A stretch of 31,486 bases of DNA, from contig CAZDSF010000050.1 in NCBI GenBank assembly GCA_964508025.1, positions 1 through 31,486 of the forward strand, read 5' to 3'. The translations under genes and the position numbers were made by a program. Below are positions 1 to 7,430 of the stretch, in pieces. Each line of letters starts with the position of its first letter. Within the stretch, counting starts at the first letter, position 1. This DNA is from JAAZNO01 sp964508025 (GTDB lineage: Bacteria; Chloroflexota; Anaerolineae; B4-G1; SLSP01). The notes under the pieces are model-generated. The model saw only the letters and a program-made list of their open reading frames with translations. It had not been told where the DNA came from and ran no database searches.

Positions 1-741
1 GTGGCGCAGGGGCATCTGCACCTCACCACGCGCACGCTGCGACAGATCTACGACATCTTCGCCATGATGGGCTTCGAGGTGTACGAAGCGCCGGACGTGG
101 AGCTGGAAGCGTACAACTTCGATCTGCTCAACATCCCAGATTACCATCCCGCCCGCGACATGTGGGACACGTTCTGGGTGCAAACACCACCCAATGAGCC
201 GCGCCTGTTGTTGCGCACGCACACCTCGCCGGGGCAGATTCGGGCGATGCGCGAGCGCGCCGCGCGGCAGGAGCCGATCCGCGTGATTTTGCCCGGCAAG
301 TGCTACCGCTACGAGCAGATCACCGCTCGCAGCGAGCATCAGTTCTATCAGGTGGAAGGGCTGGCCGTAGGGCGCGGCATCACGCTGACCGATCTCATCG
401 GCACGATGCACCAGTTCGCGGAGCTGTTCTACGGCGCAGGGCGCAAAATCCGCGTGCGCAGCTCCTACTTCCCCTTCACCGAGCCGAGCGTGGAGGTGGA
501 CACGAACTGCATCCTCTGCGGTGGGAAGGGTTGCGGCGTGTGCAAGTACACCGGCTGGCTGGAAATCGCCGGCGCGGGGATGGTGCATCCGGTGGTGCTG
601 GAGAACGGCGGCTACGATCCGGCTGAGTGGACCGGCTTCGCCTTCGGCATGGGCGTCGAGCGGCCTTCGATGATGAAATACGACGTGAGCGACATTCGGC
701 TGTACTATGGGAATGATTTGCGGTTCTTGCGGCAGTTTTAG
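1..741 (+). CDS. pheS: Phenylalanine--tRNA ligase alpha subunit, 5'-truncated by window edge
   Basis: Catalytic subunit of the heterotetrameric PheST enzyme, which charges tRNA(Phe) in the cytoplasm. The visible 246 residues are the class II catalytic core. The GHLHL segment opens the domain, followed by the motif-2 region (HTSPGQIR near residue 75), a Cys-rich loop (CxxCGGKGCGVC, about 171-181) and GWLEI. Motif 3 is FGMGVERPSMMKYDVSDIR, followed by the typical C-terminal NDLRFLRQF. The family is usually about 340 residues, so roughly 90-100 N-terminal residues (the coiled-coil tRNA-binding arm) lie before the window; the GTG at base 1 is an internal Val codon, not a start. The partner pheT lies downstream on the same strand but is separated by a 0.66 kb insert with its own gene. 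Identification is secure. Confidence 0.96.
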   Translation: MAQGHLHLTTRTLRQIYDIFAMMGFEVYEAPDVELEAYNFDLLNIPDYHPARDMWDTFWVQTPPNEPRLLLRTHTSPGQIRAMRERAARQEPIRVILPGKCYRYEQITARSEHQFYQVEGLAVGRGITLTDLIGTMHQFAELFYGAGRKIRVRSSYFPFTEPSVEVDTNCILCGGKGCGVCKYTGWLEIAGAGMVHPVVLENGGYDPAEWTGFAFGMGVERPSMMKYDVSDIRLYYGNDLRFLRQF

Positions 742-833
742 TGAATAGTGAGCGGAGAGCAGTGGATAGTGAGCAGAGAGCAGTTCGTGGTGAACGGAAA
801 ACTGCTCACTGCTTAACGGCTCACTGCTCACCC
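742..833. repeat. Family A heptamer array, left arm of the pheS/pheT insert
   Basis: From base 747 the sequence can be cut into successive 7-mers related to agtgagc / agagagc. Around 796-803 it switches to the reverse-complement form (tgctcac, ctgctca) and keeps 7-nt phase. The array therefore folds on itself, for example agcagt near 779-784 against actgct at 801-806. Bases 771-784 are an exact 14-bp inverted copy of 1362-1375, and 801-813 is an exact 13-bp direct copy of 1355-1367, both on the far side of the small gene. It starts immediately after the pheS stop codon. Confidence 0.85.
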
Positions 834-850
834 CCATACCAGGAGAAACC

Positions 851-1351
851 ATGAACACAAACGATGACGAATCACTGCATGGACTCGAAAAACTGCTCGC
901 CTGGCAAAAGGCGCGAGAACTCATGGTGTTTGTTCACAAGCAAATTGTTCCGGCGCTGCCGCGAGATGAGAAGTGGGATCTGGCTGACCAAATCCGCCGC
1001 TCCTCCAAGAGTGCTATGGCGAACATTGCCGAAGGTCACGGTCGTTATTACTATCAGGAAACAGTGCGTTTTTGCTATATTGCACGTGGTTCTTTGGAGG
1101 AAACTTTCAGTCATTTGACCACTGCGCGTGACCTGGACTACATTTCGGCCGCGCTTTTCGGGCAAGGGAATGGCCTGGTGCTTGAAGCCTTGCGTTTGCT
1201 CAATGGCTATATAGCTTTTCTGAAGCGCACCAAACAAGGCGGCGACTTGCCAGGCGGTCGACTCAAAGAAATTACAGCTGACTATATCTTCGAGGAAAAT
1301 TTAGAACATGACAACTCAGAGAACGGTGAACTTTTCGAGACCGCGCCATAA
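851..1351 (+). CDS. Four-helix bundle protein (23S rRNA intervening-sequence type, TIGR02436-like)
   Basis: A 166-residue protein of the S23/IVP four-helix-bundle family. Diagnostic stretches are LLAWQKARELMVFVHKQI in helix 1, DQIRRSSKSAMANIAEGHGR (about 46-65), the YYQETVRFCYIARGSLEET helix, and a last helix through LNGYIAFLKRTKQ. Family members were first known from intervening sequences inside 23S rRNA genes; their biochemical role is not settled. The ATG has an AGGAGA ribosome-binding site 5 bases upstream. The gene sits between pheS and pheT, normally adjacent genes, and is enclosed by inverted heptamer arrays (742-833 and 1353-1386). Its composition is more A+T-rich than pheS or pheT (the line 1021-1080 is about 42% G+C), which suggests acquisition. 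The C-terminal 35 residues are not clearly part of the family core. Confidence 0.9.
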   Translation: MNTNDDESLHGLEKLLAWQKARELMVFVHKQIVPALPRDEKWDLADQIRRSSKSAMANIAEGHGRYYYQETVRFCYIARGSLEETFSHLTTARDLDYISAALFGQGNGLVLEALRLLNGYIAFLKRTKQGGDLPGGRLKEITADYIFEENLEHDNSENGELFETAP

Positions 1352-1352
1352 T

Positions 1353-1386
1353 CCACTGCTCACTGCTCTCTGCTCTCTACTCACTA
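1353..1386. repeat. Family A heptamer array, right arm of the pheS/pheT insert
   Basis: Four consecutive 7-mers from 1355 (actgctc twice, then tctgctc and tctactc) plus a partial acta. They are the reverse complement of the left-arm heptamers, with a 14-bp perfect match between 1362-1375 and 771-784. The array begins two bases after the stop codon of the four-helix-bundle gene and ends 17 bases before the pheT start, just ahead of its ribosome-binding site. Confidence 0.85.
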
Positions 1387-1403
1387 CGAACAAGAGGTGA
1401 ACC

Positions 1404-3956
1404 ATGAAAATCCCTTTATCCTGGCTTAAAGATTACGTTGACCTTGACGGTATTTCTGTTCAGGAACTTGCTGAACGCTTGACTTTGGCCGGTATGGAAG
1501 TCGAAGCCGTCGAGACCATCGGCTATCCCGGCGCGGAGCTGCCCTGGGATCCCCAGCTCATCACCACTGCCGAGGTGCTTTCCGTTGGCCCACATCCTGA
1601 CGCCGACCGGCTGGTGCTGGTGGAGGTGGATTACGGCGGGGCGGAGCATGAGATCGCTGTGACCGGTGCGCCGAGCCTGTACGCGCTCAAGGGGCAGCGC
1701 GATCTGCACCTCAAGGTGGCCTTCGCCTGGGAAGGCGCCATACTCTACGACGGGCACGTCGAGGGCTTCGTGGCGCGCAAGCTCAAGGCGACGAAGGTGC
1801 GCGGCGTGCTTTCCCGCGCGATGGTCTGCTCGCAAAAGGAACTCGGCCTGGCCGATGTCCACGGCGACATCATCTACCTGCCCGACGACACGCCCGTTGG
1901 CGTGCCGCTCACCGAGGTGCTGGGCGATTATGTGCTGAGTTTCGATATCAAAGGCCCGTTCGGCCACCTGCAATGCGTCTACGGCATCGCCCGCGAGGTC
2001 GCGGCGCTGTTCGGTCGCCCGCTCAAGCGCGATCCGCTAGAAGCCGCCGCCCGCCTGGGCCTGCGCGCCGTGGAGCAACCGGATTTTGTCGAGCTGGCGA
2101 TCCCCGATCCCGACCTCTGCCCGCGCTATACGGCGACGATGATTCGCGACGTGAAAATCGGCCCTTCGCCGCTGTGGATGCAGCTCCGCCTGCAACGCGC
2201 CGGAATGCGCCCCATCAACAACATCGTGGACATCACCAACTATGTGATGCTCGAACTCGGCGAGCCGCTGCACGCCTTCGATTACCACGTCCTGCGGGCG
2301 CGGCCCGGCGGCGATAGACCCGCCATCATCGTGCGCCGCGCCGTGGAGGGCGAGCGCATGAAGACGCTGGACGATGTGGAGCGCGTCTTCGACGGCGAGA
2401 TGTGCCTCATCACCGATGGCGGTGGGCCGGTGGCGGTGGCCGGTATCATGGGCGGTCTGGACAGCGAGGTGGAAGACACCACCGAGGACATTTTGCTCGA
2501 AGCGGCCAATTTCTATTTCCTCAACGTGCGGCGCACCAGCCAGGTGCTCAAGATGAGCACCGAATCTGGAAGCCGCTTCGGTAAGCGCGTGGATCCCGAA
2601 CTCGCACTGGTCGCGGGCGCGCGCGCGGCGGAGCTCATGGCGGAGCTGGCTGGCGGCGTGGTAGACTCCATCGCTGGCGATTTCTACCCCGGCAAGCCCG
2701 CGCCCGCCGTCATCGCCTATGAACCGGCCCTGGCTGACCGTGTTCTGGGCGTCGTCATCCCGCCGGAGGAGCAGCGGCGCATTCTCACGGCGCTGGAGTT
2801 CAGGGTGATGGGTGATGGGGGGCAGTGGGAAGTTGGCGTTCCCTCTTATCGCCTGGACGTGCGCCGCGCGGTGGATCTGGTGGAGGAAATCGCCCGCATC
2901 CACGGCTATGACCGCTTCCCGCACACGCTCATTGATGAGGCCCTGCCGCCGCTGCGCCGCAACGTCCCGCTGGAAGAGGAAGAGCGCGTGCGCGACCTGC
3001 TCGTGGGTCTGGGACTGGATGAGATCATCAGCTACTCGCTCATTGATCCCGGTGATGAAGCGCGTCTCACACCGCCTGGCGCGACGCTCGCGTTGCCGGG
3101 CGAGATCGTCACGCTGCGGAATGCCCTCGCGCCGGAGCGCTCGCAGATGCGGCGAACGCTGCTCTCCGGCGCGCTGCGCACGGCGCGCAACAATCTGCGC
3201 TACGTCGAGCGCGTCGCGCTCTTCGAGGTGGGTCATGTCCACTACCGCGTCGCCGCGCCCGATCCCGCCGCCGGGGAGACCGGTGTGGCTGAACCGCGTC
3301 GCCTGAGTCTGCTGCTCACCGGCCCGCGCCAGGGACAGTGGTTCGAGCCGACCGACCGCGCCCCGCTGGATTACTTCGACCTCAAGGGCATGGCCGAAGC
3401 GCTACTGGAACGGCTAGCGCTGAGCGATAAGGTGCAGTGGGCACGCGCTGCGTTCCCGCAGGGTGCGCATCCCAGCTTCCATCCGGGGCGCTGTGCCCGC
3501 GTCACCGTAGGCGAGCGCGAGCTGGGCGTCATCGGCGAGCTGCATCCGCTGGTGCGCGAGGCGTTCGACCTGCCGGAGCAACCAGTCGCGCTGCTGGAAT
3601 GGGATCTCGAGGCGCTGCTCGACGCCGCCCGCGACGCCGAGGCGAGCAAGCACATCGGCACCATCTCCGCCTACCCGCCGGTGCATGAAGACCTGGCCCT
3701 CATCGTGGATGAAGCCACGCCCGCGCTGGATGTGCAGCGGGCGATCATCCAGGCCGGGCTGCCGCTCGTCACCCGCGCCCTGCTCTTCGACATCTACCGG
3801 GGGCCGCAGGTGGGCGAGGGCAAGAAGAGCCTGGCTTTCGCGCTCACCTACCAATCGCCCGGCAAGGCGCTGGATGAGAAGGATGTGGACAAACTGCGCG
3901 CGCGCATCATCAAAGTGGTAGAGAAACAGCTCGGCGCGAAAGTCCGCAGCGCGTGA
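1404..3956 (+). CDS. pheT: Phenylalanine--tRNA ligase beta subunit
   Basis: The 850-residue beta subunit of PheRS, partner of PheS in a cytoplasmic alpha2-beta2 enzyme; it binds tRNA and edits Tyr-tRNA(Phe). The domain order is normal: EMAP/OB tRNA-binding domain (about 52-175, with ISVGPHPDADRL-type sequence), B3/B4 editing domain containing MRPINNIVDITNYVMLELG (about 270-290), B5 domain (about 435-510), inactive synthetase core, and a C-terminal FDX-ACB domain (about 752-848, with SAYPPVHEDLALIVDE). The length is near the family norm of about 800. The ATG is supported by an AGAGGTG site 6 bases upstream. Separation from pheS by a repeat-bounded gene is unusual. Nothing in the insert looks like a strong intrinsic terminator, so co-transcription with pheS remains possible. 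A tandem heptamer lies within the coding sequence at 2803-2816. Confidence 0.97.
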   Translation: MKIPLSWLKDYVDLDGISVQELAERLTLAGMEVEAVETIGYPGAELPWDPQLITTAEVLSVGPHPDADRLVLVEVDYGGAEHEIAVTGAPSLYALKGQRDLHLKVAFAWEGAILYDGHVEGFVARKLKATKVRGVLSRAMVCSQKELGLADVHGDIIYLPDDTPVGVPLTEVLGDYVLSFDIKGPFGHLQCVYGIAREVAALFGRPLKRDPLEAAARLGLRAVEQPDFVELAIPDPDLCPRYTATMIRDVKIGPSPLWMQLRLQRAGMRPINNIVDITNYVMLELGEPLHAFDYHVLRARPGGDRPAIIVRRAVEGERMKTLDDVERVFDGEMCLITDGGGPVAVAGIMGGLDSEVEDTTEDILLEAANFYFLNVRRTSQVLKMSTESGSRFGKRVDPELALVAGARAAELMAELAGGVVDSIAGDFYPGKPAPAVIAYEPALADRVLGVVIPPEEQRRILTALEFRVMGDGGQWEVGVPSYRLDVRRAVDLVEEIARIHGYDRFPHTLIDEALPPLRRNVPLEEEERVRDLLVGLGLDEIISYSLIDPGDEARLTPPGATLALPGEIVTLRNALAPERSQMRRTLLSGALRTARNNLRYVERVALFEVGHVHYRVAAPDPAAGETGVAEPRRLSLLLTGPRQGQWFEPTDRAPLDYFDLKGMAEALLERLALSDKVQWARAAFPQGAHPSFHPGRCARVTVGERELGVIGELHPLVREAFDLPEQPVALLEWDLEALLDAARDAEASKHIGTISAYPPVHEDLALIVDEATPALDVQRAIIQAGLPLVTRALLFDIYRGPQVGEGKKSLAFALTYQSPGKALDEKDVDKLRARIIKVVEKQLGAKVRSA

Positions 3957-4019
3957 ACATTACTGAACGCGCGGAGTAGCTGCGCCATTGAAAATCGCAA
4001 CACAGAGGCATAGAGTTAC

Positions 4020-4047
4020 TTCATCCTTCCACCTTCATCCTTCATAC
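4020..4047. repeat. Family B heptamer array, short copy
   Basis: Four successive 7-mers (ttcatcc, ttccacc, ttcatcc, ttcatac) in the gap between pheT and the small membrane-protein gene, ending 16 bases before that gene's ATG. They belong to the same unit as the longer ttcatcc array at 11325-11387. Confidence 0.75.
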
Positions 4048-4063
4048 TTTCGGGGAGAGAATC

Positions 4064-4546
4064 ATGGAACTTGATGAGAAGACTGGCGAGGATCTGACCG
4101 CCCTCGAAGCCTACGTGCTGGATCAGCTGGCGGGCGGCATGAGACCACAAACCGTGATGTTCGAGGTCGCCAAACGCCAGGGCTGGCATTGGAGCCAGGC
4201 CGAAACTTTCGTCAACCGGGTGGCAAAGTACCAGAGCGAGGCCATTCGCAAACGCCAATCGCCGCTGCTCCGCGTGATGAGTGCGCTGCTTTTGGCGGCT
4301 GGCAGTCTGGTGTTGGCCGTCACGCTGTTCAGACTGGCGGATTATGTCCACACGCTCAGTTTGCGCCGCTCCGACCTGAGTTTTCTCGCGCTGCTGCTCT
4401 CAGTTATCGGCATTTTTGTGGTGGGAGAGCTGCCGCAGTTGATATGGGGCATCGCGCTGCTGTTTGCCGGCATCATCGGCTGGCGGAAGACGCTGCCGCC
4501 GCGCACCGTACCCGAATTCGACTACGATCTGGATGACGAGGCATGA
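4064..4546 (+). CDS. Small membrane protein with cytoplasmic N-terminal domain, function unknown
   Basis: A 160-residue protein not assigned to a named family. Residues 1-66 are hydrophilic and probably helical, with a WHWSQAETFVNRVAKYQ stretch that could be a small helix-turn-helix-like fold, but this is not demonstrable by eye. Three hydrophobic segments follow at about 69-89, 105-121 and 124-140, and the tail is acidic (FDYDLDDEA). The ATG has a GGGAGAGA site 5-12 bases upstream. The gene stands alone: it follows pheT after 107 bases and is closed by a strong intrinsic terminator 18 bases downstream. Codon use matches the high-G+C neighbours, so it looks native. It could be a small membrane regulator or structural protein; there is no basis to choose. 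Confidence 0.8.
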   Translation: MELDEKTGEDLTALEAYVLDQLAGGMRPQTVMFEVAKRQGWHWSQAETFVNRVAKYQSEAIRKRQSPLLRVMSALLLAAGSLVLAVTLFRLADYVHTLSLRRSDLSFLALLLSVIGIFVVGELPQLIWGIALLFAGIIGWRKTLPPRTVPEFDYDLDDEA

Positions 4547-4563
4547 CCTCGCGGTGATACGCC

Positions 4564-4603
4564 ACGCGGCGGGGGCTGTGGTAGCCCTCGCCGCGTCTTT
4601 TTT
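4564..4603 (+). terminator. Intrinsic terminator after the small membrane protein
   Basis: A 14-bp stem (4564-4577 with 4583-4596, one G-T wobble) closes a 5-base loop and is followed by C and a run of six T (4598-4603). The adjacent convergent gene ends at 4619, so the hairpin may also slow leftward transcription, but only the rightward side has the T tract. Confidence 0.9.
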
Positions 4604-4618
4604 GATGCGCCGTCGCGT

Positions 4619-5047
4619 TCAAGGGTTGGGCAGCGCCTGGTGCGAAACGCGGGTTGCGGCAAGCGCAGCCTGCATCACCCGGCAACGCTCATGCCATAAC
4701 TGCTCATAGTCCTCATGCGAAAGAATGCGCGGCTCCAGATCCATGATCGTCGTGATGCCCTCCTCCAGGCACCATGTCACGCAGATACGGTAGGCTTCCC
4801 AATCCAGCTCGTCTTCGTCCCACACCACGGGAATTGCCGTGAAACCCTGCCGGAAAGCGGCAAAGGCGCGCGTGTGCCCATCGGTGTAAATGATGCGCCC
4901 ATCCAGCGCTTTGATGGGAATCGGCTCCAGCGTTTCCAGCAGCGGGGGCTGCCAGGCAGCCTCCACGCTTGCCAGCTTCGTCGCGCTGATGTAGAGCTGG
5001 CTGGGCTGCAACGCGGCGAGGGGCAGATGATGTGAGCGCTCAATCAT
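4619..5047 (-). CDS. ParB/sulfiredoxin-like domain protein, conserved hypothetical
   Basis: A 142-residue protein resembling the ParB/Srx N-terminal-like fold. It has LQPSQLYIS near residues 13-21, PIPIKALDGRIIYTDGHTRA (about 43-61, with DGHTR as the core) and IPVVWDEDELDWEAY. The same arrangement occurs in uncharacterised proteins of Firmicutes and Chloroflexota, sometimes annotated as ParB-like nucleases. No partner parA or parS-like site is seen, so a partitioning role is unlikely. The start ATG (5047-5045) overlaps the stop of the upstream phospholipase-like gene as ATGA, indicating translational coupling on one leftward transcript from the promoter at 5821-5848. The biochemical function is unknown. 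Confidence 0.75.
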   Translation of the reverse strand: MIERSHHLPLAALQPSQLYISATKLASVEAAWQPPLLETLEPIPIKALDGRIIYTDGHTRAFAAFRQGFTAIPVVWDEDELDWEAYRICVTWCLEEGITTIMDLEPRILSHEDYEQLWHERCRVMQAALAATRVSHQALPNP

Positions 5048-5814
5048 CGCGCCAAAACCCCCGGCTCACAGCGCCAGAAGCGACGCAATACCGCGACGCT
5101 CTCACGGCGCGCCCGATCCTCATAGTCTGCCACCGCCGCCAATGGTGCGGGCGCGGGCTGCGATTCCGCTTGCATCCCCAGGCGGCGCGTCGCCTGCTCC
5201 AGCCGCTCCACGGAGACGCCGTTGCGCGCGGCAAAGACCGCCGCCGTCTGCGCCGTACCCGGATGCGCCAGCTGTGCCACGATCCATGCCTGCCATTCTC
5301 GCAGCGCGGCCCCTTCGACGAAGGGCAGCCATTCGCCCGGTTGCGCGCCGCGCAGCGCAGCCAAAACCGCCGGATGTTGCCCCAGCGCCGCTTCAGCTTG
5401 ACGGTCCAACAACACACGCAGCGCATTGTGCTCCACCGCGCAGGTCTGCGGATCAGCGCAGGTGTACCAGTAATAGCGCAGGTAGATGTCCCACGCCCAC
5501 AGCTGATCCCCCACCAGATGCGCCAGATAGCCGCTGATGAACGCGGCTTGATCCGGCGCGAGCGCGGCAGGATCGGCGAGCGCGGGGTAAGCGTGCAGCA
5601 TGGCAACCTCCGCGCGGGGATTGCCGGAGGGCGGAATCGTGAAGAAATGTGTCAGCGGGCGGGGTTGCCCGGTGACGCTCTGCACATCGGCGGCAGTATT
5701 ACCCAGGAAGAAAGCGCCCGCGTTCTGCTGCAAACGTTCGCGCAGCGCGGCGGGCAATTCCGGGGACTCCAGGATCGCCTGAGCGTAGTTGAGATGCTGA
5801 AATGGCGTTGGCAT
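5044..5814 (-). CDS. Zinc-dependent phospholipase C-like domain protein
   Basis: A 256-residue protein resembling the Zn_dep_PLPC family (S1/P1 nuclease/PLC-like all-helical fold). Likely metal-site stretches are HLNYAQ (H7), FFLGNTAADV (35-44), THFF (55-58) and GYLAHLVGDQLWAWD (95-109); His/Asp ligands in this spacing are typical of the family. No signal peptide is visible, so a cytoplasmic location is likely and true phospholipase activity is uncertain. It is the first gene of a leftward pair; the ParB-like gene follows with a 4-base overlap. The ATG is only 6 bases from a TAGAAT -10 element, so the mRNA is probably leaderless. Confidence 0.72.
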   Translation of the reverse strand: MPTPFQHLNYAQAILESPELPAALRERLQQNAGAFFLGNTAADVQSVTGQPRPLTHFFTIPPSGNPRAEVAMLHAYPALADPAALAPDQAAFISGYLAHLVGDQLWAWDIYLRYYWYTCADPQTCAVEHNALRVLLDRQAEAALGQHPAVLAALRGAQPGEWLPFVEGAALREWQAWIVAQLAHPGTAQTAAVFAARNGVSVERLEQATRRLGMQAESQPAPAPLAAVADYEDRARRESVAVLRRFWRCEPGVLAR

Positions 5815-5820
5815 AGCGCC

Positions 5821-5848
5821 ATTCTACCCGACCGCGCTTTGGGGGCAA
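5821..5848 (-). promoter_or_regulatory. Leaderless-type promoter of the phospholipase-like gene
   Basis: On the minus strand, TTGCCC (5848-5843), a 16-base spacer and TAGAAT (5826-5821) are followed by only 6 bases before the ATG. The expected start of transcription coincides with the A of the ATG, and no Shine-Dalgarno sequence is present. Confidence 0.65.
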
Positions 5849-5898
5849 GGTGTCTGGACGCAGAAGTTTCAGGCGGACAATCAGAGATTGGCAGTTTT

Positions 5899-5963
5899 GA
5901 CCGAAGACCGGGGACGGGAGACCGGGCCTCTAAAAAAGAAACGGTCGTCGGTCGTCCGTCGTC
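5899..5963. repeat. Family E heptamer inverted repeat in the divergent gap before recF
   Basis: The left arm 5899-5926 is four 7-mers of the type gaccggg / gaccgaa. The right arm 5943-5963 is ggtcgtc twice, then cgtcgtc. Bases 5899-5910 pair with 5942-5953 in 11 of 12 positions. It lies between the divergent promoters of the phospholipase-like gene and recF and contains no gene. Confidence 0.7.
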
Positions 5964-5995
5964 GTTTCCCCATTCGCCCTTCATCGCATCCGTGT

Positions 5996-6001
5996 TACAA
6001 T
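5996..6001 (+). promoter_or_regulatory. Probable -10 element of recF
   Basis: TACAAT ends 9 bases before the recF ATG. The -35 region is weak (TTCGCC at 5973-5978). No ribosome-binding site is present between it and the ATG, so the leader would be 0-3 bases. Confidence 0.5.
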
Positions 6002-6010
6002 AATGCCGCC

Positions 6011-7222
6011 ATGTACATCCGAAGCCTGAGCCTGCGCCATTTCCGCACGTATACGCGCCTGGAACTCGATCTGCCGGCTGCGCCGATTTTGCTCGTAGGC
6101 GCCAACGCCCAGGGCAAGACCAGCCTGCTGGAGGCAATCGCCTACCTCGCGTTGGGGCATTCCCCGCTCACTGCGACCGATCAGCATCTGCTCAACTGGG
6201 GAGCAGTGCAAGCAGGGATGCCTTTTGCCCAAGCGCAGGCCGAAGTGGTCAAGAAGCTGCAGATCGAGAACGTGGAGATTGCCCTGCAACGGGGGCAGCT
6301 GAACAACGGCAACGCGCGCCTCGGCAAACGGATTCGGGTGAACAACCACGCCGTGCGTCGCGCCGACCTGGCGGGGCATCTCAACACCGTGCTCTTTCTG
6401 CCGGAGGATGTGGGGCTGCTGGGCGGTCCCCCGACGGGACGCCGCCATCGCCTCGACGATCTGCTTTCCCAGGTCTATCCCGAATACATCAACGCGCTGG
6501 CGCGCTACCAATCCGCCCTCACCCGGCGCAACGCGCTGCTGCGCCACCTGCGCGAGCGCGGCGGGGATCGCGCCCAGCTCGAGCCGCTGGAAGGCATTCT
6601 GGCGCAGAGCGGCGTGCTGCTTGCCGTGTACCGGCAGCGCGCGCTCATCACCCTCTCGCTACACGCCGACCGCTTCCATCAGGAGCTCACCGGCGGCAAG
6701 GCGTGGTTGCAGTTGGAATATCGTCCCGGCTTCGCCGCCGCGCAGCCGCAAGCGGTGCAATACCGGTTGGCGTTGGCGGCGGAACAAGTCCCGCAACATA
6801 GCGCCGATTTCGCGGCGCTGGAAACACTGTACCGGGAAACGCTGCTCAAGGAACGGGAAAAGTCACTGCTGCGCGGCATTACGCTCACCGGCCCGCACCG
6901 CGATGACATCCGCTTCCTCTCCGAGGGCGTGGATTTGGGGGATTTCGGCTCACGGGGGCAACAACGGAGCGCCGTGCTCGCCTGGCAGCTGGCGGAGCTG
7001 CACTGGCTGCAACAGATCACCGGCGATGCGCCCGTGCTGCTGCTCGATGAAGTGTTGGCGGAGCTGGATCGCGCGCGGCGGGGCTATTTGCTGGGCCTCC
7101 TGGGGCGCGTCGAGCAGACCATCCTCGCCACCACCGATGCGGAGCTCTTCCCTGCCAGCTTCCGCAACAACGCGCTGATGCTCGAAGTGACAGGGGGGAT
7201 TGTCAGGCCGGTGGAGGAATGA
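6011..7222 (+). CDS. recF: DNA replication and repair protein RecF
   Basis: A 403-residue SMC-like ATPase that helps load RecA at single-stranded gaps. It begins MYIRSLSLRHFRTY, the usual RecF opening. Walker A is GANAQGKT at residues 30-37. The ABC signature region (GSRGQQRSAVLAWQLAELHW, about 313) and Walker B/D-loop LLLDEVLAELD (about 343) follow, in normal order and spacing. An in-frame ATG 123 bases upstream exists, but the 41 extra residues would be read through the family E repeat and lack similarity, so 6011 is preferred; TACAAT just upstream supports this. The usual dnaA-dnaN-gyrB neighbours are absent; Chloroflexota often have a dispersed recF. Confidence 0.93.
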   Translation: MYIRSLSLRHFRTYTRLELDLPAAPILLVGANAQGKTSLLEAIAYLALGHSPLTATDQHLLNWGAVQAGMPFAQAQAEVVKKLQIENVEIALQRGQLNNGNARLGKRIRVNNHAVRRADLAGHLNTVLFLPEDVGLLGGPPTGRRHRLDDLLSQVYPEYINALARYQSALTRRNALLRHLRERGGDRAQLEPLEGILAQSGVLLAVYRQRALITLSLHADRFHQELTGGKAWLQLEYRPGFAAAQPQAVQYRLALAAEQVPQHSADFAALETLYRETLLKEREKSLLRGITLTGPHRDDIRFLSEGVDLGDFGSRGQQRSAVLAWQLAELHWLQQITGDAPVLLLDEVLAELDRARRGYLLGLLGRVEQTILATTDAELFPASFRNNALMLEVTGGIVRPVEE

Positions 7223-7319
7223 ATACGACACAAAGCATCTATTTGCCTTCCGCGAGATGCACAGCATTTTACATGTTTGCTGTCTTTTGTGCGCTATTCT
7301 GCTGCTAAAGTGACGCCTG

Positions 7320-7333
7320 AGGGGAAGACCCCT
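7320..7333 (+). terminator. Weak candidate terminator hairpin downstream of recF
   Basis: AGGGG and CCCCT form a 5-bp G+C-rich stem around a 4-base loop and are followed by TTGT. The stem is short and the T run poor. It is the only hairpin of this kind in the 208-base gap between recF and the convergent protease gene. Confidence 0.35.
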
Positions 7334-7350
7334 TTGTCAGCATACACGCC

Positions 7351-7418
7351 CCAAACAAAGCGCGGTCATCCGCCGCCAGCACGCGCCAAAGAAGCAGTCG
7401 GCGTCATGCAATGTTAGG
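7351..7418 (-). other. attC-like site downstream of the metalloprotease gene
   Basis: Reading leftward, ACCTAAC (7418-7412) fits the integron R'' consensus RYYYAAC and starts 12 bases after the protease stop codon, where cassette genes normally carry attC. The closing R' partner is less clear. The best candidate is the GTTTGGG side of 7351-7358, which departs from GTTRRRY at one base. An alternative longer fold uses the inverted TGACGCC copies at 7311-7317 and 7400-7406. Only one half is convincing. Confidence 0.4.
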
Positions 7419-7430
7419 TCCTGCCCTCCA

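Noticed and set aside
851..1351. Toxin-antitoxin interpretation of the four-helix-bundle gene and of the GxxExxY gene
   Set aside because: Each is a single gene with no small partner of known toxin or antitoxin type beside it; the repeat context fits an inserted module better.
4619..5047. Chromosome-partitioning ParB
   Set aside because: Only the small ParB/Srx-like fold is present, without helix-turn-helix or CTP-binding motifs, and no parA or parS-like site is visible.
7311..7406. Second possible closing arm for the protease attC-like site (TGACGCC copies at 7311-7317 and 7400-7406)
   Set aside because: The inverted copies are real but the expected GTTRRRY box is not at the far end, so the boundary is left uncertain rather than claimed.
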